Assembly (NCBI RefSeq): GCF_022012415.1
Contig: NZ_JAKLTR010000004.1
Location: 308,855-372,854 of the forward strand
Length of the DNA: 64,000 bases
Direction of reading: 5' to 3'
Source of the DNA: Terrimonas ginsenosidimutans
GTDB lineage: Bacteria > Bacteroidota > Bacteroidia > Chitinophagales > Chitinophagaceae
In this document: piece after piece, positions 51,832 to 60,215 of the stretch
How positions within the stretch are numbered: the first letter of the stretch is position 1
Layout: each line of letters opens with the position of its first letter
Translations under genes and position numbers: made by a program
The notes under the pieces: model-generated
Seen by the model: only the letters and a program-made list of their open reading frames with translations
What the model was told of the DNA's origin: nothing
The model's database searches: none

Positions 51832-52318
51832 TTATTGCTGATTGGCTTTGAAGTCGGCCAGGATAATGTATTGGTAGATCAGGCTCACCTGTTCATCCGT
51901 GAGATCGGGATAAGAACGATGCAGCCCTTTCATGCCAAATTTTTCCATTCTGCTCACCAGGTAGGGTTCAGTTGAAAAGCTCTCCGGGTTTCTGAGGAAA
52001 TCTGCGATCTTACCTGCGCTCGTTCAGTACTCATTCTTTACGGAAGAGGTGAAAAGGTCTGAATGAAGGCCTGTTACCCGGTGACAAGTTTGACAATTCT
52101 TATCTTCAAACAATTTCTTTCCCTCAAAAAACTCCTGATCGATCTTATCCAGGATTGTTTGCTGGTATTCCGCCAGCGGAGATTGAGAAGTACCAGAAGG
52201 CCGTTTACTAGCTTACGATCGGCACCGTCGCATACTTTGCGAGTGCCGTGAACGTGATTACACAGATTGACAATAAGCCGATCGCCTGGACTATATATTT
52301 GTATTGTTGCAAGCTGAA
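51832..52318 (-). pseudogene. Decayed c-type cytochrome gene
   Basis: Translating the minus strand shows a membrane-anchored cytochrome c in pieces. First comes an N-terminal anchor (QYKYIVQAIGLLSICVIT...AKYATVPIV) that runs into TAG at 52208-52210. After a one-base frame change, ASKRPSGTSQSPLAEYQQ leads to FEGKKLFEDKNCQTCHRV with the haem motif CQTCH. An in-frame TGA at 52024-52026 (probably from TGG, in NEY-stop-TSAGK) is followed by ADFLRNPESF and a normal end DFKANQQ-TAA. No ATG remains at the front, which joins directly to the acyl-CoA dehydrogenase gene. The few lesions suggest recent loss. It fills the gap between the ABC and dehydrogenase genes. Confidence 0.8.
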
Positions 52319-52338
52319 CGTTTTAAAGAAAAAGAACG

Positions 52339-53481
52339 CTAACTCTTCAACACTTCCCTGGAGATAACCAGCTTCTGTATTTCACTTGTTCCTTCTCCGA
52401 TAGTACAAAGTTTTGCATCCCTGTAAAATTTCTCCACCGGAAAATCTTTGGTATATCCGTAACCGCCAAACACCTGCACCGCATCATTTGCCACCTTCAC
52501 CGCCACTTCGCTGGCATAATACTTTGCCATGGCGGCTTCCTTGGTCATCGGTTGCTTGCGGTTCTTCAGATCACAGGCGCGGAGCGTGAGTAGATCCGCC
52601 GCCATTATTTCAGTAGCCATATCGGCCAATTTGAAAGAGATCCCCTGGAAATTGGAGATAGGCTGATCGAACTGATGACGTTCTTTTGAATATTGTAAGG
52701 CTGCTTCGTAAGCACCTTTTGCAATACCAAGAGATAAAGAGGCAATAGAGATCCTTCCGCCGTCCAGCACTTTCATTGCCTGTTTAAAACCTTCTCCCAC
52801 TTCGCCCAAACGGTTTGCATCCGGAATACGGCAGTTATCAAAGATCATTTCAGCTGTTTCACTGGCGCGCATACCCAGCTTATTCTCTTTCTTGCCCGCG
52901 CCAAAACCCGGTGTTCCTTTTTCAACCACGAAGGCCGTTGAATTATCTTTTGTACGTGGTTCACCAGTGCGGCAGATCACTACAGCTAATTCGCCGCTTT
53001 TCCCGTGCGTGATCCAGTTCTTGGTTCCATTGATCACCCAGCTATCGCCATCTTTTACGGCTGTGCATTTCATATTGCCGGCATCGCTTCCTGTATTCGC
53101 TTCTGTCAATCCCCACGCTCCGATCCACTCAGCGGTTGCAAGTTTCGGTAGATATTTTTTCTTCTGCTCTTCGTTTCCAAACGCAAGTATGTGACCAGTG
53201 CAAAGCGAGTTATGCGCTGCAACACTTAACCCTACGGAGCCACAGACCTTGGCGATCTCTTCGATCACGGTTTTATACTCTACATACCCCAGACCGGCAC
53301 CACCATATTCTTCAGGAACCAACACGCCCATCAAACCCAGCTTTCCCATCTCACGGAAAACCTCAACAGGGAATTCCTGCGTTTCATCCCAATCCATTAC
53401 GTGAGGCTTGATATACTGACGTGCAAATTCCCGGGCAGTTTGTTGCACCTGTTCGGTCAATTCGGAAGTAGAAAAATTCAT
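52339..53481 (-). CDS. Acyl-CoA dehydrogenase (short/medium-chain type)
   Basis: A 380-aa FAD enzyme that forms the trans-2 double bond of acyl-CoA in fatty-acid or branched-chain amino-acid breakdown. Blocks: PEEYGGAGLGYVEYKTVIEEIAK, the FAD-binding WGLTEANTGSDAG, KNWITHGKSG, RASETAEMIFDNCRIP, and the C-terminal FGGYGYTKDFPVEKFYRDAKL. The catalytic Glu363 is in IGEGTSEIQ, the butyryl/medium-chain position. No electron-transfer flavoprotein genes are nearby. A terminator-like hairpin lies in its leader. Confidence 0.93.
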   Translation of the reverse strand: MNFSTSELTEQVQQTAREFARQYIKPHVMDWDETQEFPVEVFREMGKLGLMGVLVPEEYGGAGLGYVEYKTVIEEIAKVCGSVGLSVAAHNSLCTGHILAFGNEEQKKKYLPKLATAEWIGAWGLTEANTGSDAGNMKCTAVKDGDSWVINGTKNWITHGKSGELAVVICRTGEPRTKDNSTAFVVEKGTPGFGAGKKENKLGMRASETAEMIFDNCRIPDANRLGEVGEGFKQAMKVLDGGRISIASLSLGIAKGAYEAALQYSKERHQFDQPISNFQGISFKLADMATEIMAADLLTLRACDLKNRKQPMTKEAAMAKYYASEVAVKVANDAVQVFGGYGYTKDFPVEKFYRDAKLCTIGEGTSEIQKLVISREVLKS

Positions 53482-53506
53482 AAGGTTTATTGTTTAGATA
53501 AAAAGA

Positions 53507-53548
53507 TGTGCCACCGTCCCTATCACTTAGTCCCGGGAAGATGGCACA
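53507..53548 (-). promoter_or_regulatory. Terminator-like hairpin in the acyl-CoA dehydrogenase leader
   Basis: On the minus strand TGTGCCA (53548-53542) pairs with TGGCACA (53513-53507), then a symmetric 3x3 internal loop, then TCCC with GGGA. It is followed by TCTTTTTATC and, 25 bp from the hairpin, the ATG. It could be an attenuator or the end of an upstream transcript. Confidence 0.45.
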
Positions 53549-53822
53549 CCGCGTAGCACCCTTAGCGTTTAAAATGCAATCGATAGAAGTCAGGTGCAAT
53601 ATATAAAAAACTTCAGGTAACTAACAAGCGTTAGGGTAGTTATTTCAATATTTCCCTTCTCCTTCAGGCCGGTATTAAAAATAGTGTTTAGTATTTTTCA
53701 TTACTGGAATAAAGAAAAGCTCTATAACTATCTATATGACAGATGGTTCCTTCTGAAAGAGAAAACACCCGACCAAAGGGTGGAAGCGCCTGATCACCCG
53801 GCTCTTTCGTTATTTTATCTGT
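53549..53822. other. Intergenic stretch without a recognisable gene
   Basis: Lies between the dehydrogenase leader hairpin and the hydrolase gene. Short frames here run antisense into the hydrolase and have no family features. Nothing else is seen. Confidence 0.4.
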
Positions 53823-54608
53823 TTAACTCCCCGGCATTTCAATCACCAGTCCATCATATGCAATATGCATCCCTGGCGGGAGCTCCGGTTCCACCATTGC
53901 ATGTAATCCCATCTGATGCGAAAGATGTGTAAAATAAGCTCTCGGAATATTTAACTCCTTTGCAATACCAGCTGCTTCATCCAGCGTAAAATGCGAAACA
54001 TGCGATTCTTTCCGAAGTGCGTTCAGCACCATCACATCCGAACCGCGGATCTTTTCCTTTGAATCGGGTTCTATCCGGTTAGCATCTGTGATATATGTGA
54101 ACTGGCCAAAGCGAAACCCCATCACAGGCATCCTGAGATGCCACACCTGAATTGGCGTTACGGGAATATCACCTACTATAAATGGCTCCTCAGTCATGGA
54201 ATGCATGGTCAACTCGGGCAATCCGGGAAATTTATTCTCCGTAAACGCATAATAGAAATCACGGCGTACCGCCTCCTCCGTCATGGCATTTGCATAAATA
54301 TCGATTGACTTTCGGGAGAAATAATTGAACGCGCGGATATCATCCAGCCCGGCCAGATGATCTTTATGCGGGTGCGTAAAAATGACCGCATCAAGCGTTT
54401 TCACTCTTTCCCTTAACATCTGGTACCTGAAATCGGGTCCTGTATCCACCACCAAACGCGTCGTGGCCGATTCAACCATGATACTTGAACGCAGCCGTTT
54501 ATCCCGTTTATCGCCGGAAGCACAGACCTCACAGGGACACGCTATCATCGGAACACCGCTGCTCGTACCTGTACCGAGAAAAGTTATTTTGAGAGAAGGA
54601 TATGACAC
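53823..54608 (-). CDS. Metallo-beta-lactamase-fold hydrolase (PhnP-like)
   Basis: A cytoplasmic MBL-fold hydrolase (about 261 aa) of the PhnP/RNase Z-related group. It starts in the first strand KITFLGTGTSSGVP, has a Cys-rich CPCEVC patch near the front (extra zinc, as in PhnP), RSSIMVE, DTGPDFR, the metal-binding HPHKDHLAGLDD, and a late TDANRIE and THLSHQMG. PhnP-type enzymes cleave cyclic phosphodiesters; substrate here unknown. I place the start at GTG 54608 (SYPSLKITF). An ATG at 54671 is also in frame but lies in the repeat at 54669-54710 and adds residues without family support. Confidence 0.85.
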   Translation of the reverse strand: MSYPSLKITFLGTGTSSGVPMIACPCEVCASGDKRDKRLRSSIMVESATTRLVVDTGPDFRYQMLRERVKTLDAVIFTHPHKDHLAGLDDIRAFNYFSRKSIDIYANAMTEEAVRRDFYYAFTENKFPGLPELTMHSMTEEPFIVGDIPVTPIQVWHLRMPVMGFRFGQFTYITDANRIEPDSKEKIRGSDVMVLNALRKESHVSHFTLDEAAGIAKELNIPRAYFTHLSHQMGLHAMVEPELPPGMHIAYDGLVIEMPGS

Positions 54609-54668
54609 GGGTAAAAATAATGATTTTATGCCGTTCTCCGGTACCGAGAAGATCCGGTGAACGGTGAC

Positions 54669-54710
54669 CATCGGTCATCTGCCATCGGTCATCGGTCATC
54701 TGCCATCGTC
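54669..54710. repeat. Six tandem 7-bp words CATCGGT/CATCTGC
   Basis: CATCGGT, CATCTGC, CATCGGT, CATCGGT, CATCTGC and CATCGTC are strictly in phase. On the minus strand the units read GATGACC/GATGGCA, one base from GTTGACC. Unlike the other arrays this one lies at a 5' end, between two divergent genes. Confidence 0.75.
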
Positions 54711-54760
54711 TCTGTGGAAAACTTACGGTTAGCTTATTCCTGTCCCCCTTCCAATCAACG

Positions 54761-54768
54761 TACTTTTG
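54761..54768 (+). promoter_or_regulatory. -7 element (TACTTTTG) of the 117-aa gene
   Basis: A perfect TAnnTTTG match. Transcription would begin near 54775, beyond the first ATG at 54770, which favours the ATG at 54797. Confidence 0.5.
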
Positions 54769-54796
54769 TATGTCACTTACTAATATTACTGATCTG

Positions 54797-55150
54797 ATGA
54801 ATATAAAATACACGCAATCCTTCCTCGATAAACTTGAAGCTATCCCTGAAGAAGCCGGATATGTCCTGCGCTATGAAAGGGGAACCTTCCAGAGCGGATA
54901 CTGCATCCTGGAACAGAAAAAAGTAGTGGTTTTAAACAAATTTCTTCAGGTGGAAGGACGGGTAAACACACTGATCGACCTGATCCCACAGCTGGACATC
55001 CACGCTGATTTTCTTCCCGAAGACGGCAGAAAACTCCATGCTGAGATCATGGCCAACCTGGCTATCATGGAAAGCAAAGAAGCGGAAGAAGCGAAAGAAA
55101 GAGAAAGAGAAGGGGACAAGACGGAAGAAAACGGTGAGCAGCCGTCTTAA
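54797..55150 (+). CDS. Conserved hypothetical protein (117 aa)
   Basis: A small cytoplasmic protein: MNIKYTQSFLDKLEAIPEEAGYVLRYERG..., then strands GYCILEQKKVVVLNKFLQVEGRVNTLIDLIP and a long, highly charged C-terminal helix rich in Glu and Lys (EAEEAKEREREGD). It resembles a widespread but uncharacterised Bacteroidota protein; I know no function. The ATG at 54797 is chosen over 54770 because of the promoter element at 54761-54768. It is followed by a strong bidirectional terminator. Confidence 0.75.
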   Translation: MNIKYTQSFLDKLEAIPEEAGYVLRYERGTFQSGYCILEQKKVVVLNKFLQVEGRVNTLIDLIPQLDIHADFLPEDGRKLHAEIMANLAIMESKEAEEAKEREREGDKTEENGEQPS

Positions 55151-55174
55151 GCTATTTGCCCGAACGATTATAAC

Positions 55175-55232
55175 GATAAAATAGAAAAGGAAAGGATCTC
55201 TGAAGTGAGATCCTTTCCTTTTCTATTTTATC
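55175..55232. terminator. Bidirectional terminator between the 117-aa gene and porX
   Basis: A perfect 26-bp stem (55175-55200 with 55207-55232; GATAAAATAGAAAAGG... and complement) with a 6-nt loop and AT-rich base, between convergent genes. Confidence 0.9.
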
Positions 55233-55320
55233 TTGCGATGCGTCAATTTAATTACCTCCTCAGGAGTTTAAAACATCGACGCCGAAATGGCGTTAAACGA
55301 CTTCACAAACCAGCGGAGTG

Positions 55321-56880
55321 TCACCCTTTGCTCTCCATCTTTATCACCGGCACGATCATCTCTTCCAGGCTGACGCCACCATGCTGGAAGGTGTTACGGT
55401 AATAATTCACGTAGTGATTGTAATTGTTGGGATAGCAAAGAAACCCATCCTCTTTCGCAAATATGAATGATGAATTGATCGTTGGTGAAGGCAGTCCGAT
55501 CTCCTTCGGTTCACGATATGCCAGCACCTCTTTTTGTTCATAGTTCAGGTTCCGGCCATGCTTATACCGGAGATTTGTAGTGGTCTGTTTATCTCCGATC
55601 ACCTTGTAGGGAGTTTTCACCCGCACACTTCCATGATCTGTTGCCAAAACGATCCGGATATTTTTATCCGCGATCTTTTTCAACGCCTGGTGTAGAGGGG
55701 AGTGTTCAAACCAACTGGTTGTTATAGAACGGTAACTCATCTCGTCACCAGCCAGTTCCTTCAGTACTTCCATCTCTGTACGCGCATGGCTCAGCATATC
55801 CACAAAGTTGTAGACGATCACGTTGATATCATTGTTCAGCAGGTTATGGATATTGTTCATCAGTTCAAGACCTGCATGATTATTCAGCACTTTCGTATAG
55901 GAGACTTTCAAATCACCTTTCCCAAACCTTTTCAATTGCGCACGGAAGAATTCTTCTTCATGCAGGTTCTTCCCTCCTTCCTCATCATCATTCTTCCATT
56001 GCTGCGGAAATTTCTTTTCTATCTCCATCGGCAGCATCCCGGCAAAGATCGCGTTACGCGCATATTGTGTGGCTGTCGGAAGAATGCTGTAAAAACTATC
56101 CTCCTCCAGTATGCGGAAGCTTTCGGCAAAAATGGGCTGGATCGCACGCCATTGATCAAAACGCAGGTTATCGATCAACACAAAAAACAAGGGAGTGCCC
56201 TTCTCAATATGCGGTAGCACTTTGAATTGAACAAGCGAATGGCTCATCACCGGACCGTCCCCGCTTTTCGGATTTATCCATGATGCATAATTACGTGAAA
56301 CAAATTTGAAGAACTCCGTATTCGCTTCACCTTTCTGGCTTTGCAACACCTCCTGCATCTCCGGGCTGTCGCTCTTCTGCATTTCCAGTTCCCAGTACAC
56401 CAGTTTCTTATAGATATCCATCCATTCGTTGTAGTCAGGATTACTGTTCAATGCCATGAACAAATGCCTGAATTGCTGCTGGTAGGCCGTTGTCGTTTTT
56501 TCCGCAACAAGTCTTTTATTATCGATGATCTTTTTCAGGCTTAGCCAGACCTGGTTAGGATTGACCGGCTTGATCAGGTAATCACTGATCTGGCTGCCGA
56601 TGGCTTCATCCATCAGGTTCTCCGTTTCATTTTTGGTGATCAGTACAACCGGGAGCGACTGCTTCATTTCCTTGATCTTGGCCAGCGTCTCCAGCCCTGT
56701 AATACCCGGCATGCTCTCATCGATCAGCACCACGTCCACATGATTCTCTTTCACATAATCGATCGCATCAAACCCATTTGTAAATGTCTGTACTTCGTAG
56801 CCTTTATTTTCGAGGAAAAGCTTTTGCGATTGTAAACTTTCGATCTCATCGTCTACCCAGATAATTTTTACCAATGCCAT
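55321..56880 (-). CDS. porX: PorX-type response regulator with PglZ domain
   Basis: A 519-aa two-domain regulator: receiver domain (1-120) with acidic WVDDE and phospho-acceptor Asp54 in VLIDESMPG, a helical linker (about 120-205), and an alkaline-phosphatase-like PglZ domain (about 206-519). That domain has LIDNLRFDQWRAIQPIF, the TQYARNAIFAGMLP nucleophile region, VYNFVDMLSHAR and ATDHGSVRV metal-binding blocks. This fusion and length are those of PorX, which with the kinase PorY controls type IX secretion genes. PorX is reported to be a zinc phosphodiesterase acting on nucleotide signals. No porY or T9SS structural gene is in the window. Confidence 0.92.
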   Translation of the reverse strand: MALVKIIWVDDEIESLQSQKLFLENKGYEVQTFTNGFDAIDYVKENHVDVVLIDESMPGITGLETLAKIKEMKQSLPVVLITKNETENLMDEAIGSQISDYLIKPVNPNQVWLSLKKIIDNKRLVAEKTTTAYQQQFRHLFMALNSNPDYNEWMDIYKKLVYWELEMQKSDSPEMQEVLQSQKGEANTEFFKFVSRNYASWINPKSGDGPVMSHSLVQFKVLPHIEKGTPLFFVLIDNLRFDQWRAIQPIFAESFRILEEDSFYSILPTATQYARNAIFAGMLPMEIEKKFPQQWKNDDEEGGKNLHEEEFFRAQLKRFGKGDLKVSYTKVLNNHAGLELMNNIHNLLNNDINVIVYNFVDMLSHARTEMEVLKELAGDEMSYRSITTSWFEHSPLHQALKKIADKNIRIVLATDHGSVRVKTPYKVIGDKQTTTNLRYKHGRNLNYEQKEVLAYREPKEIGLPSPTINSSFIFAKEDGFLCYPNNYNHYVNYYRNTFQHGGVSLEEMIVPVIKMESKG

Positions 56881-56890
56881 GTGTGCTAAT

Positions 56891-56976
56891 TAAAAAGTCA
56901 AAATTAAAAATTGAAAAAAGTAGTTCCTCATCAGTAATGTCGTTTTTACTTTTGACCTTTTACTTTTTACTTTTAG
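56891..56976. repeat. AAAAGT-type inverted repeat between porX and the HD gene
   Basis: AAAAAGTCAAAATTAAAAA on the left (56892 onward) and TTTTTACTTTTGACC on the right (56943 onward) are partly complementary and made of about 7-bp words. They lie in a divergent promoter gap rather than behind a gene. Confidence 0.6.
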
Positions 56977-57017
56977 ACGGTTTCCTCCAAAAATAGCCTT
57001 TTCCGCTCCCGCTTCCG

Positions 57018-57025
57018 TAATTTTG
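57018..57025 (+). promoter_or_regulatory. -7 element (TAATTTTG) of the HD gene
   Basis: A perfect TAnnTTTG match, 36 bp before the ATG at 57062. It excludes the longer frame that starts at the TTG inside this element. Confidence 0.5.
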
Positions 57026-57061
57026 CCGATTCCCCGCTGGGTCTTTAACAAAAACGCAACA

Positions 57062-58282
57062 ATGCCTGCAGTCAGAAAGATCATCAACGATCCGGTATAC
57101 GGTTTTATTACAATTGACCACCCACTGATCTTACAGATCATATCGCATCCATATTATCAAAGGCTTCGTAATATACATCAGATGGCGTTTGCCCACCTGG
57201 TGTATCCTGGCGCAGTGCATTCACGCCTGCATCATTCGCTGGGAGCCTACCACCTCATGTGCAATGCACTTTCCGAACTAAAAAGCAAAGGCATTGAGAT
57301 CACGGCGAACGAAGAACTCGGCGCAAAGATCGCCATCCTGCTCCACGACGCAGGCCATGGACCTTTTTCCCATGCACTTGAACAGGAACTGATCCCCGGC
57401 GTTCATCACGAACATATCTCTTTCCGCATTATGCAGGTGCTGAACGAAGAACTGGGTGGCCAGCTTCAAACCGCACTCGATATCTTCACCAATAATCATC
57501 CCAAAAGATTTTTGCACCAGCTTGTTTCCGGACAATTGGATGTAGACAGGATGGATTATCTCAACCGCGACAGTTTTTTTACCGGTGTGGCAGAGGGTGT
57601 GATCGGTTATGACCGGATCATCAAAATGCTGACCGTAAAGGACGGAGACCTGATGGTCGAAGAAAAAGCCATCTATTCGATCGAAAAATTCCTTGTTTCA
57701 AGACGATTAATGTACTGGCAGGTATATCTCCACAAAACAGTAATGGGAGCCGAAATGATGCTGATTAAGATAATCGGCCGCGCAAAAGAGCTGATACGCC
57801 AGGGGATCCCCCTGCAGGCTGCGTCAGATGTGCTGGATAATATGCTGAAGAATCCGCAGGATTTTACCAATATTGCCGACGTTCTACAGACCTTCTGCCA
57901 GCTTGATGATCATGATATGATGGCTACCGTCAAGAACTGGTGCCGGCATCCTGATAAAATTCTACGTCTCTTGTGCCGCTCACTGATCGACAGGAAGCTT
58001 TACAAAGTGAAACTACAGGCAGACCCTATCAGCGAGGAACTGCTTGCCGGAAAAGTACAGGAACTGAGTGCAGAACTCGGTTTCACGCCTGAAGAGGTCG
58101 CTAATTATTTTGTATTCACCGGCGAGGCCAGCAATACAACTTACAACCCGGCTGATGAGAAGATCAATATCCTTTTCAAAGATGGGACCATCCGCGATAT
58201 TTCTCAGGTAGACAATGCATTGATACAACACAATCTCAGCAGCACTGTTAAAAAATATTACATTTGTTGCTGGAGGGTTTGA
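57062..58282 (+). CDS. HD-domain phosphohydrolase (SAMHD1/YdhJ-like)
   Basis: A 406-aa cytoplasmic HD hydrolase. Metal ligands: His in [12 protein letters not shown], His95-Asp96 in [16 protein letters not shown], and the Asp in [18 protein letters not shown]. The family includes dGTPases and related nucleotide phosphohydrolases; nothing nearby shows the substrate. The ATG at 57062 follows a TAATTTTG promoter element and begins [15 protein letters not shown], the usual start. The C-terminal half (about 250-406) is helical and of unknown role. It is followed by lpxD after 46 bp. Confidence 0.9.
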   Translation: MPAVRKIINDPVYGFITIDHPLILQIISHPYYQRLRNIHQMAFAHLVYPGAVHSRLHHSLGAYHLMCNALSELKSKGIEITANEELGAKIAILLHDAGHGPFSHALEQELIPGVHHEHISFRIMQVLNEELGGQLQTALDIFTNNHPKRFLHQLVSGQLDVDRMDYLNRDSFFTGVAEGVIGYDRIIKMLTVKDGDLMVEEKAIYSIEKFLVSRRLMYWQVYLHKTVMGAEMMLIKIIGRAKELIRQGIPLQAASDVLDNMLKNPQDFTNIADVLQTFCQLDDHDMMATVKNWCRHPDKILRLLCRSLIDRKLYKVKLQADPISEELLAGKVQELSAELGFTPEEVANYFVFTGEASNTTYNPADEKINILFKDGTIRDISQVDNALIQHNLSSTVKKYYICCWRV

Positions 58283-58328
58283 CTGGCTTAAAACTTGCCG
58301 TTGCTCACCCGACATAAACTTTTTATTC

Positions 58329-59372
58329 ATGATATTTCCTGCATCGCAGATAGCATTGATAGTTAGTGGTAAGATAGAAGGAGACCCCAATGCGACGGTT
58401 GGATCCTTCGGAAAGATTGAAGAAGCGAAAGAAGGTCAACTTAGTTTCCTTGCCAATCCCAAGTACGAAGACTATCTATATACCACACGCGCCAGCGTTA
58501 TCATCATCAGTGAAGCTTATGAGCTTAAGCAACCTGTGCAGACAACACTGATCAGGGTACCGGATGCTTACTCGGCATTTGCTACTTTGCTGAGCAAGTA
58601 CCAGGAGATAATGCAGCAGCAAATGACCGGCGTCCAGGAGCCAAGCTACATTGCCAAAACTGCGAGCTATGGCCAGCAGGTTTTCATCGGAGCATTTGCT
58701 TATCTCGGCGAGAATGTAAAGATCGGCAACAATACAAAGATCTACCCACAGGTATATATCGGCAATAATGTAGTGATCGGTGAAAATTGTATTATCCATC
58801 CCGGCGTAAAGATCTATCATGACTGCCAGGTTGGGAACAGTGTGACCATCCATTCCGGTACGGTCATCGGAAGCGACGGATTTGGGTTTGCTCCGCAGCC
58901 GGACGGCAGTTTTAAGAAAGTGCCGCAGATCGGTAATGTAATACTGGAAGACCAGGTCGAAGTTGGCTCGAATACAACCATCGATCGCGCCACGATCGGT
59001 TCTACGATCATAAGAAAAGGCGCCAAGCTGGACAACCTGATCCAGATCGCCCATAATGTAGAGATCGGCAACAGTTCAGTGATCGCTGCCCAGGCAGGTG
59101 TCAGCGGAAGTACAAAGATCGGAAAGGGCGTGATGATCGGTGGACAGGCCGGCATTGTCGGTCACATTCAGCTGGGGGATGGCTCCAAGGTGAACGCTCA
59201 AAGCGGTGTCAGCAAGTCAATCGACGCAGGCAAAGCCGTAACCGGTTCACCGGCATATGACTATACCTCCGCCCTTCGCAGCCAGGCTGTTTCAAGAAAA
59301 CTGCCCGATCTCGAAAAACGCGTAAAAGAGCTTGAGCAATTGCTGAAGCAGCTTCTTACCGAGACCCGTTAA
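58329..59372 (+). CDS. lpxD: UDP-3-O-acylglucosamine N-acyltransferase
   Basis: A 347-aa cytoplasmic acyltransferase that adds the second hydroxy-acyl chain in lipid A synthesis. An N-terminal uridine-binding domain (1-100; [34 protein letters not shown]) is followed by a left-handed beta-helix of hexapeptide repeats (about 110-290) with the catalytic His242 in [12 protein letters not shown]-terminal helix ([19 protein letters not shown]) closes the trimer. It follows the HD gene. Its stop codon overlaps that of the convergent small lipoprotein by 4 bp. Other lpx genes are not in the window. Confidence 0.96.
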   Translation: MIFPASQIALIVSGKIEGDPNATVGSFGKIEEAKEGQLSFLANPKYEDYLYTTRASVIIISEAYELKQPVQTTLIRVPDAYSAFATLLSKYQEIMQQQMTGVQEPSYIAKTASYGQQVFIGAFAYLGENVKIGNNTKIYPQVYIGNNVVIGENCIIHPGVKIYHDCQVGNSVTIHSGTVIGSDGFGFAPQPDGSFKKVPQIGNVILEDQVEVGSNTTIDRATIGSTIIRKGAKLDNLIQIAHNVEIGNSSVIAAQAGVSGSTKIGKGVMIGGQAGIVGHIQLGDGSKVNAQSGVSKSIDAGKAVTGSPAYDYTSALRSQAVSRKLPDLEKRVKELEQLLKQLLTETR

Positions 59373-59608
59373 CGCCGTATACTGTCATCCGTCTTGATCT
59401 GCTGCATTCTTTCATAAGACGCAGTATCCCGGCGTGCGGAAGTGTCATATACAGACGTGTTCCGGTTATTCGGATCACTTGAACTCGGATTCGTCATACT
59501 GTCTGCCGGAACAGGAATACTGTCAATCCCCGAACCATCGGTTTCTCCTTCATTATTACAGGCAACAAAAACTGACGCTGTCAGTAAAAGGCAAAATAGC
59601 TTTTTCAT
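59369..59608 (-). CDS. Small lipoprotein (79 aa)
   Basis: A 79-aa lipoprotein with a clear signal [17 protein letters not shown] (Cys17). The mature part of about 60 residues is short, polar and probably unfolded ([26 protein letters not shown]), with a charged end ([14 protein letters not shown]). The start at 59608 is preferred over upstream codons because it gives the proper signal. It overlaps the lpxD stop. No function can be given. Confidence 0.75.
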   Translation of the reverse strand: MKKLFCLLLTASVFVACNNEGETDGSGIDSIPVPADSMTNPSSSDPNNRNTSVYDTSARRDTASYERMQQIKTDDSIRR

Positions 59609-59639
59609 ATTGATGATCATTAAGTCAATACCCTGATTC

Positions 59640-60167
59640 AATAATACTGCCAGTGAGCTCAAAGCATGGGTTGCGGAATTGATGTAGAATATCGACCACC
59701 TGCATAGCTCAAAACCGCCACGTCCAGGGACTATAAGGCCGCAATGCGAATCTGATAGCCAATGACCGATAGCCGGCGAACCGGACAGGAACTTTAGTTT
59801 GACATTACGCGCATTAATGGCAATACCCCTTAAAAACGCCTGATCATTGGCAATCCCCCGAAGATGGTCACTGACCCGCCAGTATCTCCAGATCGTTTAA
59901 CCGGAAACTAATCACCTTCGGTCATTCTGAATAGTGAATGGCCGTGGATCAGTCATAGATTATTCCGCCATCCTCCGTTCATCCTCCATTCATCTTCCGA
60001 AATTTAACGGTAGATGAATGGAAGAACAATGGATCAGACAAAAACAAGGCAAGAACAAACCCCTGACACCTTATGCCTTTCCTCGACTGATCTTCAGGAC
60101 TTTTTTGATCATACTCGCAAAAAGAGTTAAAATAACCCTAAAGCCACTTCGGCCGTGATGGCACCTT
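59640..60167. other. Long intergenic stretch without a recognisable gene
   Basis: About 530 bp between the small lipoprotein and the vWA gene. I find no supported frame. Minor structure only: a CCATTCATCT/AGATGAATGG pair at 59986-60021, and two similar ATGGCAATACCCC/TTGGCAATCCCCC words at 59818-59860. Confidence 0.4.
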
Positions 60168-60215
60168 GTGCAATTGTACTTCTCTGGCATCTTCAGCTGC
60201 ATAAAACCATCTGAT

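Noticed and set aside
53684..53932. 82-aa frame running into the MBL hydrolase gene from the other strand
   Set aside because: No family features; the second half is antisense to conserved hydrolase codons.
59986..60021. CCATTCATCT/AGATGAATGG inverted pair in the 530-bp gap
   Set aside because: Ten base pairs with a 16-nt loop and no T-run in a long AT-rich gap is close to chance; no gene or RNA family recognised.
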